DNA of 64,000 bases from Polaribacter vadi (GTDB lineage Bacteria > Bacteroidota > Bacteroidia > Flavobacteriales > Flavobacteriaceae), in assembly GCF_001761365.1 (NCBI RefSeq), contig NZ_CP017477.1:456501-520500 (forward strand). Reading direction: 5' to 3'. Numbering within the stretch: position 1 is the first letter of the stretch; the number at the start of each line of letters is the position of its first letter. Of this stretch, positions 26,541 through 34,698 are shown piece after piece. Below the pieces are notes generated by a model that saw only the letters and a program-made list of their open reading frames with translations, did not search any database and had not been told where the DNA came from. The position numbers and the translations under genes were made by a program.

Positions 26541-26761
26541 TTAGTTTGCAAAGTTAAGGTAATTGATGAGTATTGAGTACTCTTTTTAAAAACTTGATAC
26601 TTTAAAATAGAGTAGGAGATCATTTATTTTATAATAAAACTGAGGACAGTTTTATTATTTATGAATTTATGTTTTAAATAAAAATGTCAAAAACAGTTCT
26701 TTCTTTCTAAGGATATAATTATATATTCTATTTGTTATATCCGTATGTTGTAACCCGTTAT
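26541..26761. other. AT-rich spacer at the edge of the accessory region
   Basis: No ORF or clear repeat. The stretch 26700-26758 ends TATCCGTATGTTGTAACCC and might be a badly decayed end of the palindrome family seen further on, but it is too diverged to call. Confidence 0.3.
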
Positions 26762-27526
26762 TTAATCCCACAATCCATTTGCTTCTGTCAAAATAACTGG
26801 GTTCTTATCAGTAATCAATATGGTTTGTTCGTGTTGGGTTACATACCCACCTTTGTTTCCAACCAAAGTCCAACCATCATTTAATTCTACAGCAATCGTA
26901 GATTTTGTTGAAATAAAAGTTTCTATGGCTACTGTTGTATTTTTCTTAAATCGTTCCTTGTTACTTTTAACTCGGTAGTTTAATATATTTTCGGGTTCTT
27001 CGTGTAAACTTCTACCAACTCCATGACCAGCCAAGTTTTTAATGACTTTAAACCCTGACTTTTTTGCTTCGGTTTCTATTAAATAGCCAATTTCTGATAT
27101 TTTCACTCCACCTTTAATATTATGTATGGCTTTGCGTAAAATGTTTTTAGAAGCATCTACCAGAGGTTGATGTTTATGAATGTCTTTTCCGAGGATAAAA
27201 GAACCACCATTATCCGACCAAAATCCGTTTAGTTCAGCAGAAACATCAATGTTAATTAAATCTCCTTCTTTCAGTATTTTTTTCTCTGAGGGTATACCAT
27301 GTGCTGCTTCCTTATTTACACTTATACAAGCATAGCCAGGAAAACCATAAGTTTCATAAGGGGCAGATTTAGCTTCATAACGCTTTAAAATTTCACCTCC
27401 ATATTCATCAAGTTCTTTTGTGGACATACCAACTTTAGCATATTCTATCATTAATTTTAGTGTAGTACCAACAACTTCACTAATTTTTTTCATTCCTATT
27501 AATTCGGCTTCCTTTGTTATTGACAT
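26762..27526 (-). CDS. Type I methionine aminopeptidase (probably an accessory copy)
   Basis: Removes the initiator Met from nascent proteins. 254 residues with all five metal ligands: NIDVSAELNGFWSDN (two Asp), GHGVGRSLHEEP (His), TVAIETFIS (Glu) and TQHEQTILIT (Glu; the usual EHT is EQT). The sequence is unlike the housekeeping flavobacterial Map I would expect (VKTREEIELMRESA..) and sits at the end of the palindrome-cassette region next to element E2, with no ribosomal-protein genes nearby. I infer a second, acquired copy; the essential map is presumably elsewhere. Confidence 0.88.
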   Translation of the reverse strand: MSITKEAELIGMKKISEVVGTTLKLMIEYAKVGMSTKELDEYGGEILKRYEAKSAPYETYGFPGYACISVNKEAAHGIPSEKKILKEGDLINIDVSAELNGFWSDNGGSFILGKDIHKHQPLVDASKNILRKAIHNIKGGVKISEIGYLIETEAKKSGFKVIKNLAGHGVGRSLHEEPENILNYRVKSNKERFKKNTTVAIETFISTKSTIAVELNDGWTLVGNKGGYVTQHEQTILITDKNPVILTEANGLWD

Positions 27527-27543
27527 TTCGTTTTTTTTATTTG

Positions 27544-27670
27544 GCTACAACATTTATGTATAAGAATAGTTTGATTTTGCGTACAAGGAAATTCCATCGG
27601 AAATTCAGAAGTTGGCAAAAAAGCAACTAACTTTAGTAAAGCACTAATGTAGCAATTTTTTATATACGCC
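27544..27670. repeat. Palindromic cassette element E2 (decayed)
   Basis: Same family as E3-E9. Left arm ..ACAACATTTATGTATAAG and TTTTGCG, right arm GTAGCAATTTTTTATATACG; the central hairpin region contains AAATTCC and GGAAATT around a CAT(C) loop. The terminal ACGTTGTT on the right is lost. It lies directly upstream (5') of the methionine aminopeptidase gene. Confidence 0.7.
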
Positions 27671-28051
27671 CAAGGATTCGTGAAATAGGAAACCAAAAAC
27701 TAAGAAATCTACCAATTATGTGCAGTTTTAATACATATAAATGTAACAAAGCTTGCAAGGCAATTTATGATCAAATCATTGCTAAAGCAGAGAGTAAAAA
27801 CTGGCATTAATAGCAGTATGTTATAAGCTATTAAAACAATATTTTGCCATTGCAAAGTCAGGTATTTCTTATGATGCAAACCACGTTTCATTATTAAAAA
27901 CGAGATAAATATTAAAAAGGGGATAATGATAATTATAGCTTGTTGAATTGAAATAAATCGACCAAAGGAGATTTATGCTACTTCAACAATGTCTGAAAAC
28001 TAATGCCTAAATTTAACGAAGAAAATGTTTGTTTTTTAACTCAGTTCTTTG
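27671..28051. other. Decayed spacer with an imperfect palindrome
   Basis: No convincing gene; a 60-codon minus-strand frame at 27709-27891 shows no supporting features. At 27941-27993 TTGTTGAA..ATAAATC pairs with GATTTAT..TTCAACAA, an imperfect stem that may be another worn cassette element. The segment GTTAGCTACTGGC at 28050 looks like a cassette-end remnant directly at the stop of the next gene. Confidence 0.4.
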
Positions 28052-28378
28052 TTAGCTACTGGCATTTTTTATTAATTCTATTATTTCATTACTGTTTCCA
28101 GCTGATTCAATTATTATTTCATTAAATTCTTTAAAATCAGATATTCCAATTCCACCTTCAGGATTCAATTTTTGTTTGTTATCTAGTTCCAATATAAAAT
28201 TGAAGTCAGAACAATTAGCAATTCCTTTTTTTTCAGATAAAGACTGAATATTTGATTTATATAAATTATAGTTTTCATTAGGAACTAAATCTCCAATTAT
28301 TCCACCCATACTTTCGTCTGAAATTTTGAGTTTTGTTATTCCAACAAATTTTGTATTTATATAAACTTTAGCTTTCAT
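28052..28378 (-). CDS. Cassette protein of unknown function
   Basis: 108 residues, no signal peptide or membrane segment: MKAKVYINTKFVGITKLKIS.. then SMGGIIGDLVPNENYNLYK. Predicted mainly beta with a C-terminal helix. Its ATG overlaps the stop of the gene at 28378-28689 by one base (TAATG), so the pair is translationally coupled and likely works as a unit. No family recognised. The pair sits between a worn cassette end at ~28050 and element E3. Confidence 0.6.
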   Translation of the reverse strand: MKAKVYINTKFVGITKLKISDESMGGIIGDLVPNENYNLYKSNIQSLSEKKGIANCSDFNFILELDNKQKLNPEGGIGISDFKEFNEIIIESAGNSNEIIELIKNASS

Positions 28379-28689
28379 TAATCTTTTCCGTCTATTGATA
28401 TTTTAACAAGTTCAATTCCTATTTTTAAACCTAAAAGAATATTTATTGTTTCTTCATCTGCTGAAATAATTATTAATTTATAATCTTTTTTTTCTTCAGA
28501 AAATTCTACAGTTTCTATTTCCGAAATTCTCAAGGTCAACGAAAGTCCTAAATTTAAAGTGATATTAACAAACCAATTAACTTGCATTGTTCCTTTTTTA
28601 ATTTCACCAATCATATAGAATTCATTCCTTCTCTTGATTGCAAAACTATCAATAACTTCAAATTCTCCTTGTTCAGTTTGGGTGTTCAT
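28378..28689 (-). CDS. Cassette protein of unknown function, coupled pair
   Basis: 103 residues without a signal peptide: VIDSFAIKRRNEFYMIGEIKKG, a hydrophobic middle (VNWFVNITLNLGLSLTLRISEIE) and a C-terminal helix. Not recognised. It is the first gene of a two-gene cassette; its start codon lies 14 bases from the conserved AAC of element E3, leaving no room for a separate promoter between them. A toxin/immunity or modification pair is possible but unsupported. Confidence 0.6.
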   Translation of the reverse strand: MNTQTEQGEFEVIDSFAIKRRNEFYMIGEIKKGTMQVNWFVNITLNLGLSLTLRISEIETVEFSEEKKDYKLIIISADEETINILLGLKIGIELVKISIDGKD

Positions 28690-28697
28690 TTTGCTTG

Positions 28698-28832
28698 TAG
28701 CTAACGTTATTGTGTTAAGGAAAGTTGCGTTTAAAGTGAACGGTTATTTTCCGAAGGGAAATAGGAGTTTACAAAAATGCGACTAACTTTTATTAAGCTA
28801 AAATTAAGCAATTTTTTTACACGTTGTTGTAA
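28698..28832. repeat. Palindromic cassette element E3
   Basis: Left arm CTAACGTTATTGTGTTAAGG with AAAGTTGCG, central hairpin TTATTTTCC GAA GGGAAATAGG, right arm TTAAGCAATTTTTTTACACG then TTGTTG. The arms are complementary over GTGTAA..AAA.TTGC. It separates the coupled pair from the secreted-protein gene at 28840. Confidence 0.85.
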
Positions 28833-28839
28833 AACGTTT

Positions 28840-29346
28840 TTATTCAATAAGTTTTTGTTTTTTTGGTTTAATTATAATTTCATTATGCAAGTTTGGAAAA
28901 TGTTTGAGCATTGTTTCTTTATCTTTTCCAGATGTATCTATAAAAGTCCAATTTTGTCCTTCGTCACTTGATATTCCAATTAAAGTATATTCTGATTCAA
29001 TTTTTCCACGAGGTGTTTCCATAACAATTATTTGAGTTAAAGTGCATTGCAGTTCATTCTCTTTTTTTAAGAATTCAGAGGGGTTTTTGAAGTTTAAATC
29101 AGTGAATGTAAAACCATTATTTTTCATTTTGGTCATTCCTTGTTTAGTGACTTTAATCATATTCGATTTTCCTCCCATCATTTCAATAATTTTAGGATAG
29201 GTGTAATTTGCATAATTTTCAAAATCTCCAGTAAGAAAGAAATTTTTCATTTCTTCAAGTTGAGAGTTTAAATTTTTATTTTCAGTTTGAGTAAATCCAA
29301 ATGTCGAATTTATTATTAGAATTAAAATCCAAATTTTTCTATTCAT
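28840..29346 (-). CDS. Secreted cassette protein of unknown function
   Basis: 168 residues with a signal peptide (MNRKIWILILIINSTFGFTQ). The mature part opens with a helical segment (LNSQLEEMKNFFLTGDFENYANYTYPKIIEMMGG), followed by beta strands (LQCTLTQIIVMETPRGKIESEYTLIGISSDEGQNWTFIDTS). The pattern recalls small NTF2-like or DUF3887-type fold proteins, but I would not assign a family. Stop is 8 bases from E3 and the start is 23 bases from E4, so it is a single-gene cassette. Confidence 0.6.
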   Translation of the reverse strand: MNRKIWILILIINSTFGFTQTENKNLNSQLEEMKNFFLTGDFENYANYTYPKIIEMMGGKSNMIKVTKQGMTKMKNNGFTFTDLNFKNPSEFLKKENELQCTLTQIIVMETPRGKIESEYTLIGISSDEGQNWTFIDTSGKDKETMLKHFPNLHNEIIIKPKKQKLIE

Positions 29347-29474
29347 AAGGTCTGTATTAAATGTTTTACAACGTTGTTGTGTAAGAAAAGTTGCGTGTTT
29401 TAAGCACTAAAGTTAGTAAATAAAACACGAACCAAGAAAATGAAGTGCACCCAAAAGTTTAGACAAATTTATAA

Positions 29475-30257
29475 TTAATTTTGATAATAATGATTTCGAT
29501 ATTCAGTCGGACTCATCCCATTTAAATTTCCTTTAATTCTCTCGTTATTGTAATATTTTATATATTCTTTAATATCCTTTTTTAATTGAGATATTGAGTT
29601 GTATTTATTTAGATAAAACAACTCAGATTTCAGAATACCAAAGAAGTTTTCTATCACAGCATTGTCTAAACAATTTCCTTTTCGAGACATACTCTGAGTA
29701 ATGCCTTTCTCTTTTAATAATCTTTGATACTGTCTCATTTGATATTGCCATCCCTGATCTGAATGTAATATTAAATTTGTTTGATCAGGTATCTTTTTAA
29801 AAGACTTTTTCAACATTATAGCTACTTGTTTAAAATCAGGTTTTTCAGATAATTGATAACTTATTATTTCCCTATTAAATAGATCAATTATTGGAGATAA
29901 ATATAATTTATTTCCTAAGATTTTAAACTCAGTAATATCGGTAGCCCACTTTTTATTTGGTCTAATAGCTTTAAAATTGCGTTGTAATATATTAGGAGCT
30001 GTTTCTCCTATATGTCCTTTATAAGACTTGTATCTTTTAGCTCTGACTAAACTTTTCAACCCTAATTCACGCATTAACTTGAGTACTGTTTTATGATTTA
30101 TTAAAGTGTCTCTTTTATTGATTTCTAAAGTGATTCTTCTATAGCCCAATCTTCCTTTGTGATGATGGTATATTTGATGAATCAACAGTTTTGTCTCTTT
30201 ATATTTATCAACTAAAAGACTTCTTTTTTGATGATAATAATAACTACTTCTTGCCAT
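29475..30257 (-). CDS. IS3-family transposase OrfB (DDE integrase core)
   Basis: 260 residues from the internal ATG at 30257: HTH_21-like segment (KETKLLIHQIYHHHKGRLGYRRI), then the rve catalytic core with the DDE residues in WATDITEF, LHSDQGWQYQM and NCLDNAVIENFFGILKSELF. Without a stop, its -1 frame extends upstream through orfA to the heptamer at 30356-30362, so the active transposase is expected to be an OrfAB fusion. All catalytic residues are present. Confidence 0.94.
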   Translation of the reverse strand: MARSSYYYHQKRSLLVDKYKETKLLIHQIYHHHKGRLGYRRITLEINKRDTLINHKTVLKLMRELGLKSLVRAKRYKSYKGHIGETAPNILQRNFKAIRPNKKWATDITEFKILGNKLYLSPIIDLFNREIISYQLSEKPDFKQVAIMLKKSFKKIPDQTNLILHSDQGWQYQMRQYQRLLKEKGITQSMSRKGNCLDNAVIENFFGILKSELFYLNKYNSISQLKKDIKEYIKYYNNERIKGNLNGMSPTEYRNHYYQN

Positions 30258-30307
30258 GTTTGTATGATATAATAAAATATCTAAATCATACTTATGCCTT
30301 AATTCTG

Positions 30308-30829
30308 TTATGGCTTCTGCTTTTTGTTTTGCTCTTGTTGAATTAAGGCCTGTAACTTTTTTAGCAAGTCTAGTTCTGCACGTAATGATTCATTTTCTAA
30401 TAAAAGTTGCTCTTCTCTTGTTAAAGGTTTATTAGACTTCTTTTTAGCTCTTTTAAATTGCATAGATTTTGGTTTACCTCTAGGTTTATGGTTTAAGCCT
30501 ATAATACCCTCTTTTTTATAATTACGTTGCCATTTCATAATTACAGATTTGGTAGGAATATTAAACTCTAAACACGCTTGACTGAAAGATAATGAATCCT
30601 TGTCAATAGCTTCTAAAACTTTAATTTTAAAAGGTATGCTGTAAACTTTAGTTTCTCTAGGTAATAAGGCCTTTTTACCATATTTTTCATAAAATCGAAT
30701 CCAATCATGCAGGGTAGTATGATGACAACCTTGTAGCTTAGAAACATCTTCAACTGTTTGGTGATTATTTAAAACTTGCTTTACACAGCGAAGTTTAAAT
30801 TCGTAAGTATACTTGACTTTTCTCCCCAT
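30308..30829 (-). CDS. IS3-family transposase OrfA (helix-turn-helix)
   Basis: 173 residues with two DNA-binding HTH units (YEFKLRCVKQVLNNHQTVEDVS.. and FKIKVLEAIDKDSLSFSQA..) and a C-terminal leucine-zipper-like helix (LTREEQLLLENESLRAELDLLKKL) used for multimerisation. On the minus strand the codons CTA AAA AAG at 30364-30356 contain the canonical slippery heptamer A-AAA-AAG in the right phase for -1 slippage into orfB. It starts 43 bases inside the right IS end. Confidence 0.93.
   Translation of the reverse strand: MGRKVKYTYEFKLRCVKQVLNNHQTVEDVSKLQGCHHTTLHDWIRFYEKYGKKALLPRETKVYSIPFKIKVLEAIDKDSLSFSQACLEFNIPTKSVIMKWQRNYKKEGIIGLNHKPRGKPKSMQFKRAKKKSNKPLTREEQLLLENESLRAELDLLKKLQALIQQEQNKKQKP
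30356..30362 (-). promoter_or_regulatory. Programmed -1 ribosomal frameshift site
   Basis: A AAA AAG in phase with orfA. After a -1 slip the frame reads VTGLNSTRAKQKAEAI.. and stays open into orfB. Confidence 0.8.
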
Positions 30830-30919
30830 AAAAATACCCTCAAATAGTGTCTAACTTTTTGGGGGCAGTTCAAAAATCCGCGAGGATTTTCGTAAGTAGG
30901 TTTTTACTAGCAATTTTTT

Positions 30920-32002
30920 TTACACGGTGTTGGCAACAGTATTTTTTATTTTAAATAATTTACCTCCTCCATCATTAACATAAATATTGTTTTTATAAAT
31001 AAAAGGATTTCCTATTCCATATTCAAAATTCGATTTGAAAACTATCTCTCCTTTTTCGTTTATTCCAATAAGTTTGCTATTTGTAGTTCCGAAAAACAAA
31101 ATGTTTTTATGAAATACAAGTTTTGTATTTGGGTAGAATTCTTTATTAAGTTTCCATAATATTTTTCCTGTATTGTTATTTATACAAACAATTCCATTTC
31201 TGTAAGATGGAACAAATACTTTATTATTATAAATTTTTGATTTGTAAAATATAATCGGATTTGTATTTGTTTTCCATAATATTTTTCCTGTCAGTAAATC
31301 TATTTTATTAGTAAAACCCTTTTGATATGCAGAATCTGAATTAATAATTAAGTGATTATTTTCAATTATTGATTTTCCATTAGAGTAACCTCTATTTTCA
31401 ATTTTCCATTTAACTTTTTGATTGTTAATATTTATACAAGTTAAATGATTTCCAATATTCTTCAAATAATCAAAATTTCCTAAAATTAAAAGACTATCAA
31501 TTATTGATGGATTAGACATTGATAACATTTGATATTCAGGTTTGATACTCCATAATTCTTTTCCATTTTTTGTTCTATTGGCAAAAAGTCCTTCGTCTGT
31601 TCTTGTATTGAATAGTAGACTATCATTTAGAGTCAGACCTATTGTTTTTACATTAGTAATTTCAGACCACAACATTTGTCCTTTTTTATCTAAAGCAATA
31701 ATGTTTTCAGCACCACTAAAAAATACTTTCCCTTTTTGGATTTTTGGAAATTCATTAGAGTAAGTTCCTCTTAAATATTTTGTCCAAATTACATTTCCTG
31801 TTTTAAAGTCTAATTTAAAAATACTATCATTAAGTGTATGACCATAAATATTTCCTTCATTTAAAGTTAATGAAGTTGCATTCCAATTAATGCCTTCATT
31901 TTCCCAGATAAAATCAAGGTTTTGATGATATATAATCTTGCTTTTTTCATTCGTACAGTTGAATAGAATAAATATGAAAATTATAAAAAAAATTCGTTTC
32001 AT
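30920..32002 (-). CDS. PQQ-repeat beta-propeller lipoprotein
   Basis: The frame is open from 32143, but that extension only translates element E5; the ATG at 32002 begins a proper lipoprotein signal (MKRIFFIIFIFILFNC). About 360 residues with repeated blade motifs of the PQQ/BamB type: KTGNVIWTKYL, KNGKELWSI, LTGKILWKTN, NTGKILWKLN, each followed by a strand such as KVFVPSYRNGIVCINN. Probably surface or periplasmic. Its last codons and TAA come from element E4, reading ..NTVANTV. Start is 24 bases from E5. Partner unknown. Confidence 0.8.
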   Translation of the reverse strand: MKRIFFIIFIFILFNCTNEKSKIIYHQNLDFIWENEGINWNATSLTLNEGNIYGHTLNDSIFKLDFKTGNVIWTKYLRGTYSNEFPKIQKGKVFFSGAENIIALDKKGQMLWSEITNVKTIGLTLNDSLLFNTRTDEGLFANRTKNGKELWSIKPEYQMLSMSNPSIIDSLLILGNFDYLKNIGNHLTCININNQKVKWKIENRGYSNGKSIIENNHLIINSDSAYQKGFTNKIDLLTGKILWKTNTNPIIFYKSKIYNNKVFVPSYRNGIVCINNNTGKILWKLNKEFYPNTKLVFHKNILFFGTTNSKLIGINEKGEIVFKSNFEYGIGNPFIYKNNIYVNDGGGKLFKIKNTVANTV

Positions 32003-32019
32003 AGTTCGATTTTTATATT

Positions 32020-32155
32020 GTTGCCAACGTGTTCGTGTATGGTTTGTCGCGTAGGCTAGAACTAAGTTAATAAAAGAAACCGAACCAGAGGAGAATCCGT
32101 AGGATTTTCCGAGTACACACAGAACTAGCGATGAATTATACACGTTGTTATATGC
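32020..32155. repeat. Palindromic cassette element E5
   Basis: Left arm CCAACGTGTTCGTGTATGG and TTTGTCGCG, right arm TAGCGATGAATTATACACG then TTGTT. GTGTAT at 32035-32040 is complementary to ATACAC at 32138-32143. Central hairpin: GAATCC GTA GGATTT. It lies between the PQQ lipoprotein gene and the DUF4365 gene. Confidence 0.88.
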
Positions 32156-32159
32156 TGTT

Positions 32160-33239
32160 CTAGCTTAATATCTCTTCTAAGTTCTTTGAGAAATTTTCAG
32201 ATAAACTATTGGCTAATTTAAATTCCTCCATAATTTGATTTATTGAATTTATCATTTTTAGTCTTGCTTTTTTTAAATGAGAATATTCTGTTGGTAATGA
32301 TGATATTTCATTTCTAAAATGTATCATAGCATCAATAGAATCTTGAATTTCTGGAATTAAACCACTTATAGTGTCCAAAGTTTCTTGTAATGATTTATAG
32401 TTTTGATTTAATTTAAAATCTATTAGAGTTAGTTTTTCGTAAGCTCTAAACCCTTCTGAGAAATAATCAGCAAAATCATCAATTCTAGCATTTAGTTTAA
32501 TTGCAGCATTGTTTAAGTATTCTGCATATGTTTTTATCGAACGAACAAGCCTTTTGTCGTTTTTAGTGACTTTCATTCTGGCAAACTCATTTATTTTTTC
32601 TGTTAACTCATTGGTCTTTGTTCCAAGGTTTTCGATGACTTCAGTCATATCAAATAAAATAGAGCCTGCTTCATCAATCGACTTGGTTTCGTCAATTATT
32701 TCATCGATTTGTGCTATTGAAATATCTTGCTTTATAAAAGATTTTATAAAATCATCTTGAACTTCTTTTTTTAAGATTTTTGTAAGTTCTGGTGTTGAAT
32801 CTTTATTTAATTCTTTGTCTTTTGGAATATTCAATTTCCACTGTGTTCCAGTTTTAATTAAAGTGTGTTCACTAATTAATTCCCAAATTGTTTCTTCACT
32901 TTCCGGCAAATGAGCTATTAGAATGATTGGTAAATTCAAATTAGTCCAATAGTGATAATGGATTTTAGTAACATAAAGTGTTAAATGAGCTTTGGCGTCA
33001 TGAAAATTCCCAAGACCAGTTTTAATTTGTGTGGCAAGAAACTGACCTGTTGGATTACCATCAATAACTTCTTCTGTTAGTGCATCAATTCCAACATCAA
33101 CAATAGGCTGTTCTCGGAATATCCAATTTAACTCCTTTGTGAAAATTAATGCGGAAACGTAAACTCCTGTTCTATCTGTGTTGGTTACTCTCAATTTTTG
33201 AATTGCATATAACTCGTTATATAGTAACTTTTGGTACAC
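32160..33239 (-). CDS. DUF4365-domain protein with coiled-coil C-terminus
   Basis: 359 residues, starting at the GTG at 33239 (a stop lies directly upstream). Residues ~20-150 match the DUF4365 pattern: WIFREQPIVDVGIDALTEEV, with Asp48 and Asp52, then LATQIKTG with Gln71-x-Lys73. This resembles the D..(E/Q)xK core of PD-(D/E)xK nucleases. Residues ~185-355 are helical and coiled-coil-like. It could be a nuclease-type defence gene; this is inference. The start and first codons lie in the segment duplicated from near fahA, so the N-terminus may have been changed. Confidence 0.75.
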   Translation of the reverse strand: MYQKLLYNELYAIQKLRVTNTDRTGVYVSALIFTKELNWIFREQPIVDVGIDALTEEVIDGNPTGQFLATQIKTGLGNFHDAKAHLTLYVTKIHYHYWTNLNLPIILIAHLPESEETIWELISEHTLIKTGTQWKLNIPKDKELNKDSTPELTKILKKEVQDDFIKSFIKQDISIAQIDEIIDETKSIDEAGSILFDMTEVIENLGTKTNELTEKINEFARMKVTKNDKRLVRSIKTYAEYLNNAAIKLNARIDDFADYFSEGFRAYEKLTLIDFKLNQNYKSLQETLDTISGLIPEIQDSIDAMIHFRNEISSLPTEYSHLKKARLKMINSINQIMEEFKLANSLSENFSKNLEEILS

Positions 33240-33430
33240 TTATCCAGTAAAAATGGCATGATAATGTAACTTTTATGTTACTGTTATTCTGTAAATATAA
33301 TTATTTTTTTTTAGTATCTTTTATAAAAATGAAAATAGAAAAACAAGGCATAAAAAAACCAAAACGATATAAGTTTTGATTTTAAATTAGTTGAAGGCAT
33401 TGCCTTCTATTTAGCAGGTAAACTCATTAA
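33226..33430. repeat. Duplicated fahA 3' flank, left copy (decayed)
   Basis: Matches 38055-38256 at roughly four-fifths identity by eye, in the same orientation. It carries the terminator hairpin (33356-33385, AAAACCAAAACG.. / ..GTTTTGATTTT) and the last codons of fahA (reading SLPAK-stop against ILPAK-stop). It therefore marks the other end of a ~4.6 kb block inserted next to fahA. Confidence 0.85.
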
Positions 33431-33459
33431 ATACATTTTATACCACCTTATAACCGCTA

Positions 33460-34098
33460 TTAAATTACAAAAGAACCTAAATACCTACTTGTTGCAGTAA
33501 GGGCTAATTTGGCATTGTGGAAGGTGGCCCATAGGTGTACGGTTTCGCCATAAAAAGACTCCTGAAAACTAAGGACACCTTGTTCCGTTTCTCGCAGACT
33601 TTCACCCATAGCATACTCAAAACACTGTAAATCAGTCGCGTATGCCACTATTAAAAAAGCATCTGTGGGGTAGGCTAGGCCTTGTGTGCTATTATCATCC
33701 CAAGAAACTTGTAAACGATGTGTTGGGAGCATTTGTACAACAGGATTTTCTAACCCACATAAACCGCCTTTTCCTATTAATACTTTAGCATATTCTAATT
33801 GAAAACCAACCGTTGTTTGTTGTACAGCTTCTTTCATGTGGTAAGACATGGCGTTGTTAAAAGGCGATTTTGAACCTACAGAAGCACCAAAGGTTTCCGT
33901 AAGAATTTCTTTGATGGGGGTTAAAAACTGTGAGACCCCTTTAAACTTATTTCGTTGTTTTTGTTGCGCAGCACTTGCAGGTTTGGTAGATACAGAGGGT
34001 GCAGATCGTAGCACATTTTTTCCTCGCCAAGAACTACCAACTACAGTACCAATTTTTCCAGAAAAACCACCTAAAATACCTTGATTCATTGTTGCCAT
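33460..34098 (-). CDS. DUF6266-family protein
   Basis: The frame is open from 34152, but the family usually starts at M-x-x-x-NxGILGGFSGKxGTVVGSSW, so the ATG at 34098 (MATMNQGILGGFSGKIGTVV) is preferred. About 212 residues. Other family pieces: NKFKGVSQFLTPIKEILTETFG, NNAMSYHMKEAV, and a C-terminal beta domain with LQVSWDDNS and VHLWATFHN. Function unknown; the family occurs widely in Bacteroidota. Base composition is visibly richer in G+C than the neighbouring genes, consistent with separate acquisition. Confidence 0.85.
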   Translation of the reverse strand: MATMNQGILGGFSGKIGTVVGSSWRGKNVLRSAPSVSTKPASAAQQKQRNKFKGVSQFLTPIKEILTETFGASVGSKSPFNNAMSYHMKEAVQQTTVGFQLEYAKVLIGKGGLCGLENPVVQMLPTHRLQVSWDDNSTQGLAYPTDAFLIVAYATDLQCFEYAMGESLRETEQGVLSFQESFYGETVHLWATFHNAKLALTATSRYLGSFVI

Positions 34099-34698
34099 AT
34101 GCTTGTTTTTTAATGTGCTACCTATGCTAATATAAGAAAATAAATCAATCAAAAAAAATGCAAAACACTGATTTTTAACACGTAAACATTTAGATTGATT
34201 AAGGGTTTGTTCGTGTTTCCTTCGAGGATTCTTCGGGTTTCCCTTGTAAAAACGGGCTTTTTACGAAGAATCCTCGAAGGAATCTAGGAGGAAACTAAAC
34301 GAAAAGCAGGGGAGCATACCCCTTATTTATTTTTAGAATAAGGTTAGTTTTATAACTAAATAGCTATTTATTAGAGTGTAAATTTTAAACAATTTTCAGT
34401 TTTATCATTTAAAAAAAAAGATGATTTCACAAAAAAACATCTAAAAAAGATCGAGATTTAAATAAGGGTACTGTGTATAGTGAAGAGGTAATTATATGTG
34501 AAGAAACTAAATACTTTATAAGAGGCTATTTTTATGAATTTAGGAAACGTAATAGCAGATCATTTTTATAAAACAAAGATAGATATGCAATTGCAAGTTG
34601 TTTATTATTGAAACTAAGATGCTACATTTCATACTAAAGGAAAAAAAGATTATGAAATGAACCGAAATAGTATCGTTCTAAAATTAAAGTCTGTACAT
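34099..34698. other. Non-coding stretch with a long inverted repeat
   Basis: Contains the 19-bp perfect inverted repeat at 34217-34282, and further on only short interrupted frames, one reading EEVIICEETKYFIRGYFYEF on the plus strand near 34480-34560, perhaps a gene relic. No RNA gene seen. Confidence 0.5.
34217..34282. repeat. Perfect 19-bp inverted repeat
   Basis: TTCCTTCGAGGATTCTTCG (34217-34235) pairs without mismatch to 34264-34282 around a 28-base loop that has CCC/GGG of its own. It lies upstream of the DUF6266 gene. There is no T-run typical of a terminator; it could be an operator, a transposon end pair or a cruciform. Confidence 0.75.

Larger units (their letters stand above)
29441..30872. 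mobile_element. IS3-family insertion sequence (IS150-like), complete
   Basis: 1,432 bp. Terminal imperfect inverted repeats begin TGAAGTGCACCCAAAAGTTT (left) and TGAACTGCCCCCAAAAAGTT (right end, complement). Both flanks carry AAAA (29437-29440 and 30873-30876), a 4-bp target duplication typical of IS3 elements. It contains intact orfA and orfB with a -1 frameshift heptamer. The insertion point is at the base of the central hairpin of element E4. Confidence 0.93.
29364..30936. repeat. Palindromic cassette element E4, interrupted by an IS
   Basis: Halves 29364-29440 and 30873-30936 are one element split by the IS. Left arm ACAACGTTGTTGTGTAAG with AAAAGTTGCG; right arm TAGCAATTTTTTTTACACGG with TGTTGGCAACA. 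The central hairpin AAAATCC GCGA GGATTTT is intact at 30873-30890, directly against the IS end. The right end runs into the 3' end of the gene at 30920, supplying its last codons and stop. Confidence 0.88.

Noticed and set aside
26521..26545. Further palindrome arm (CAACGTGC)
   Set aside because: It is the coding start of the FUSC gene and lacks the rest of the element.
27709..27891. 60-codon minus-strand ORF
   Set aside because: No supporting signal, family or conserved context; it lies in a decayed spacer.
32003..32143. N-terminal extension of the PQQ lipoprotein
   Set aside because: It only translates palindrome E5 and places the lipobox internally.
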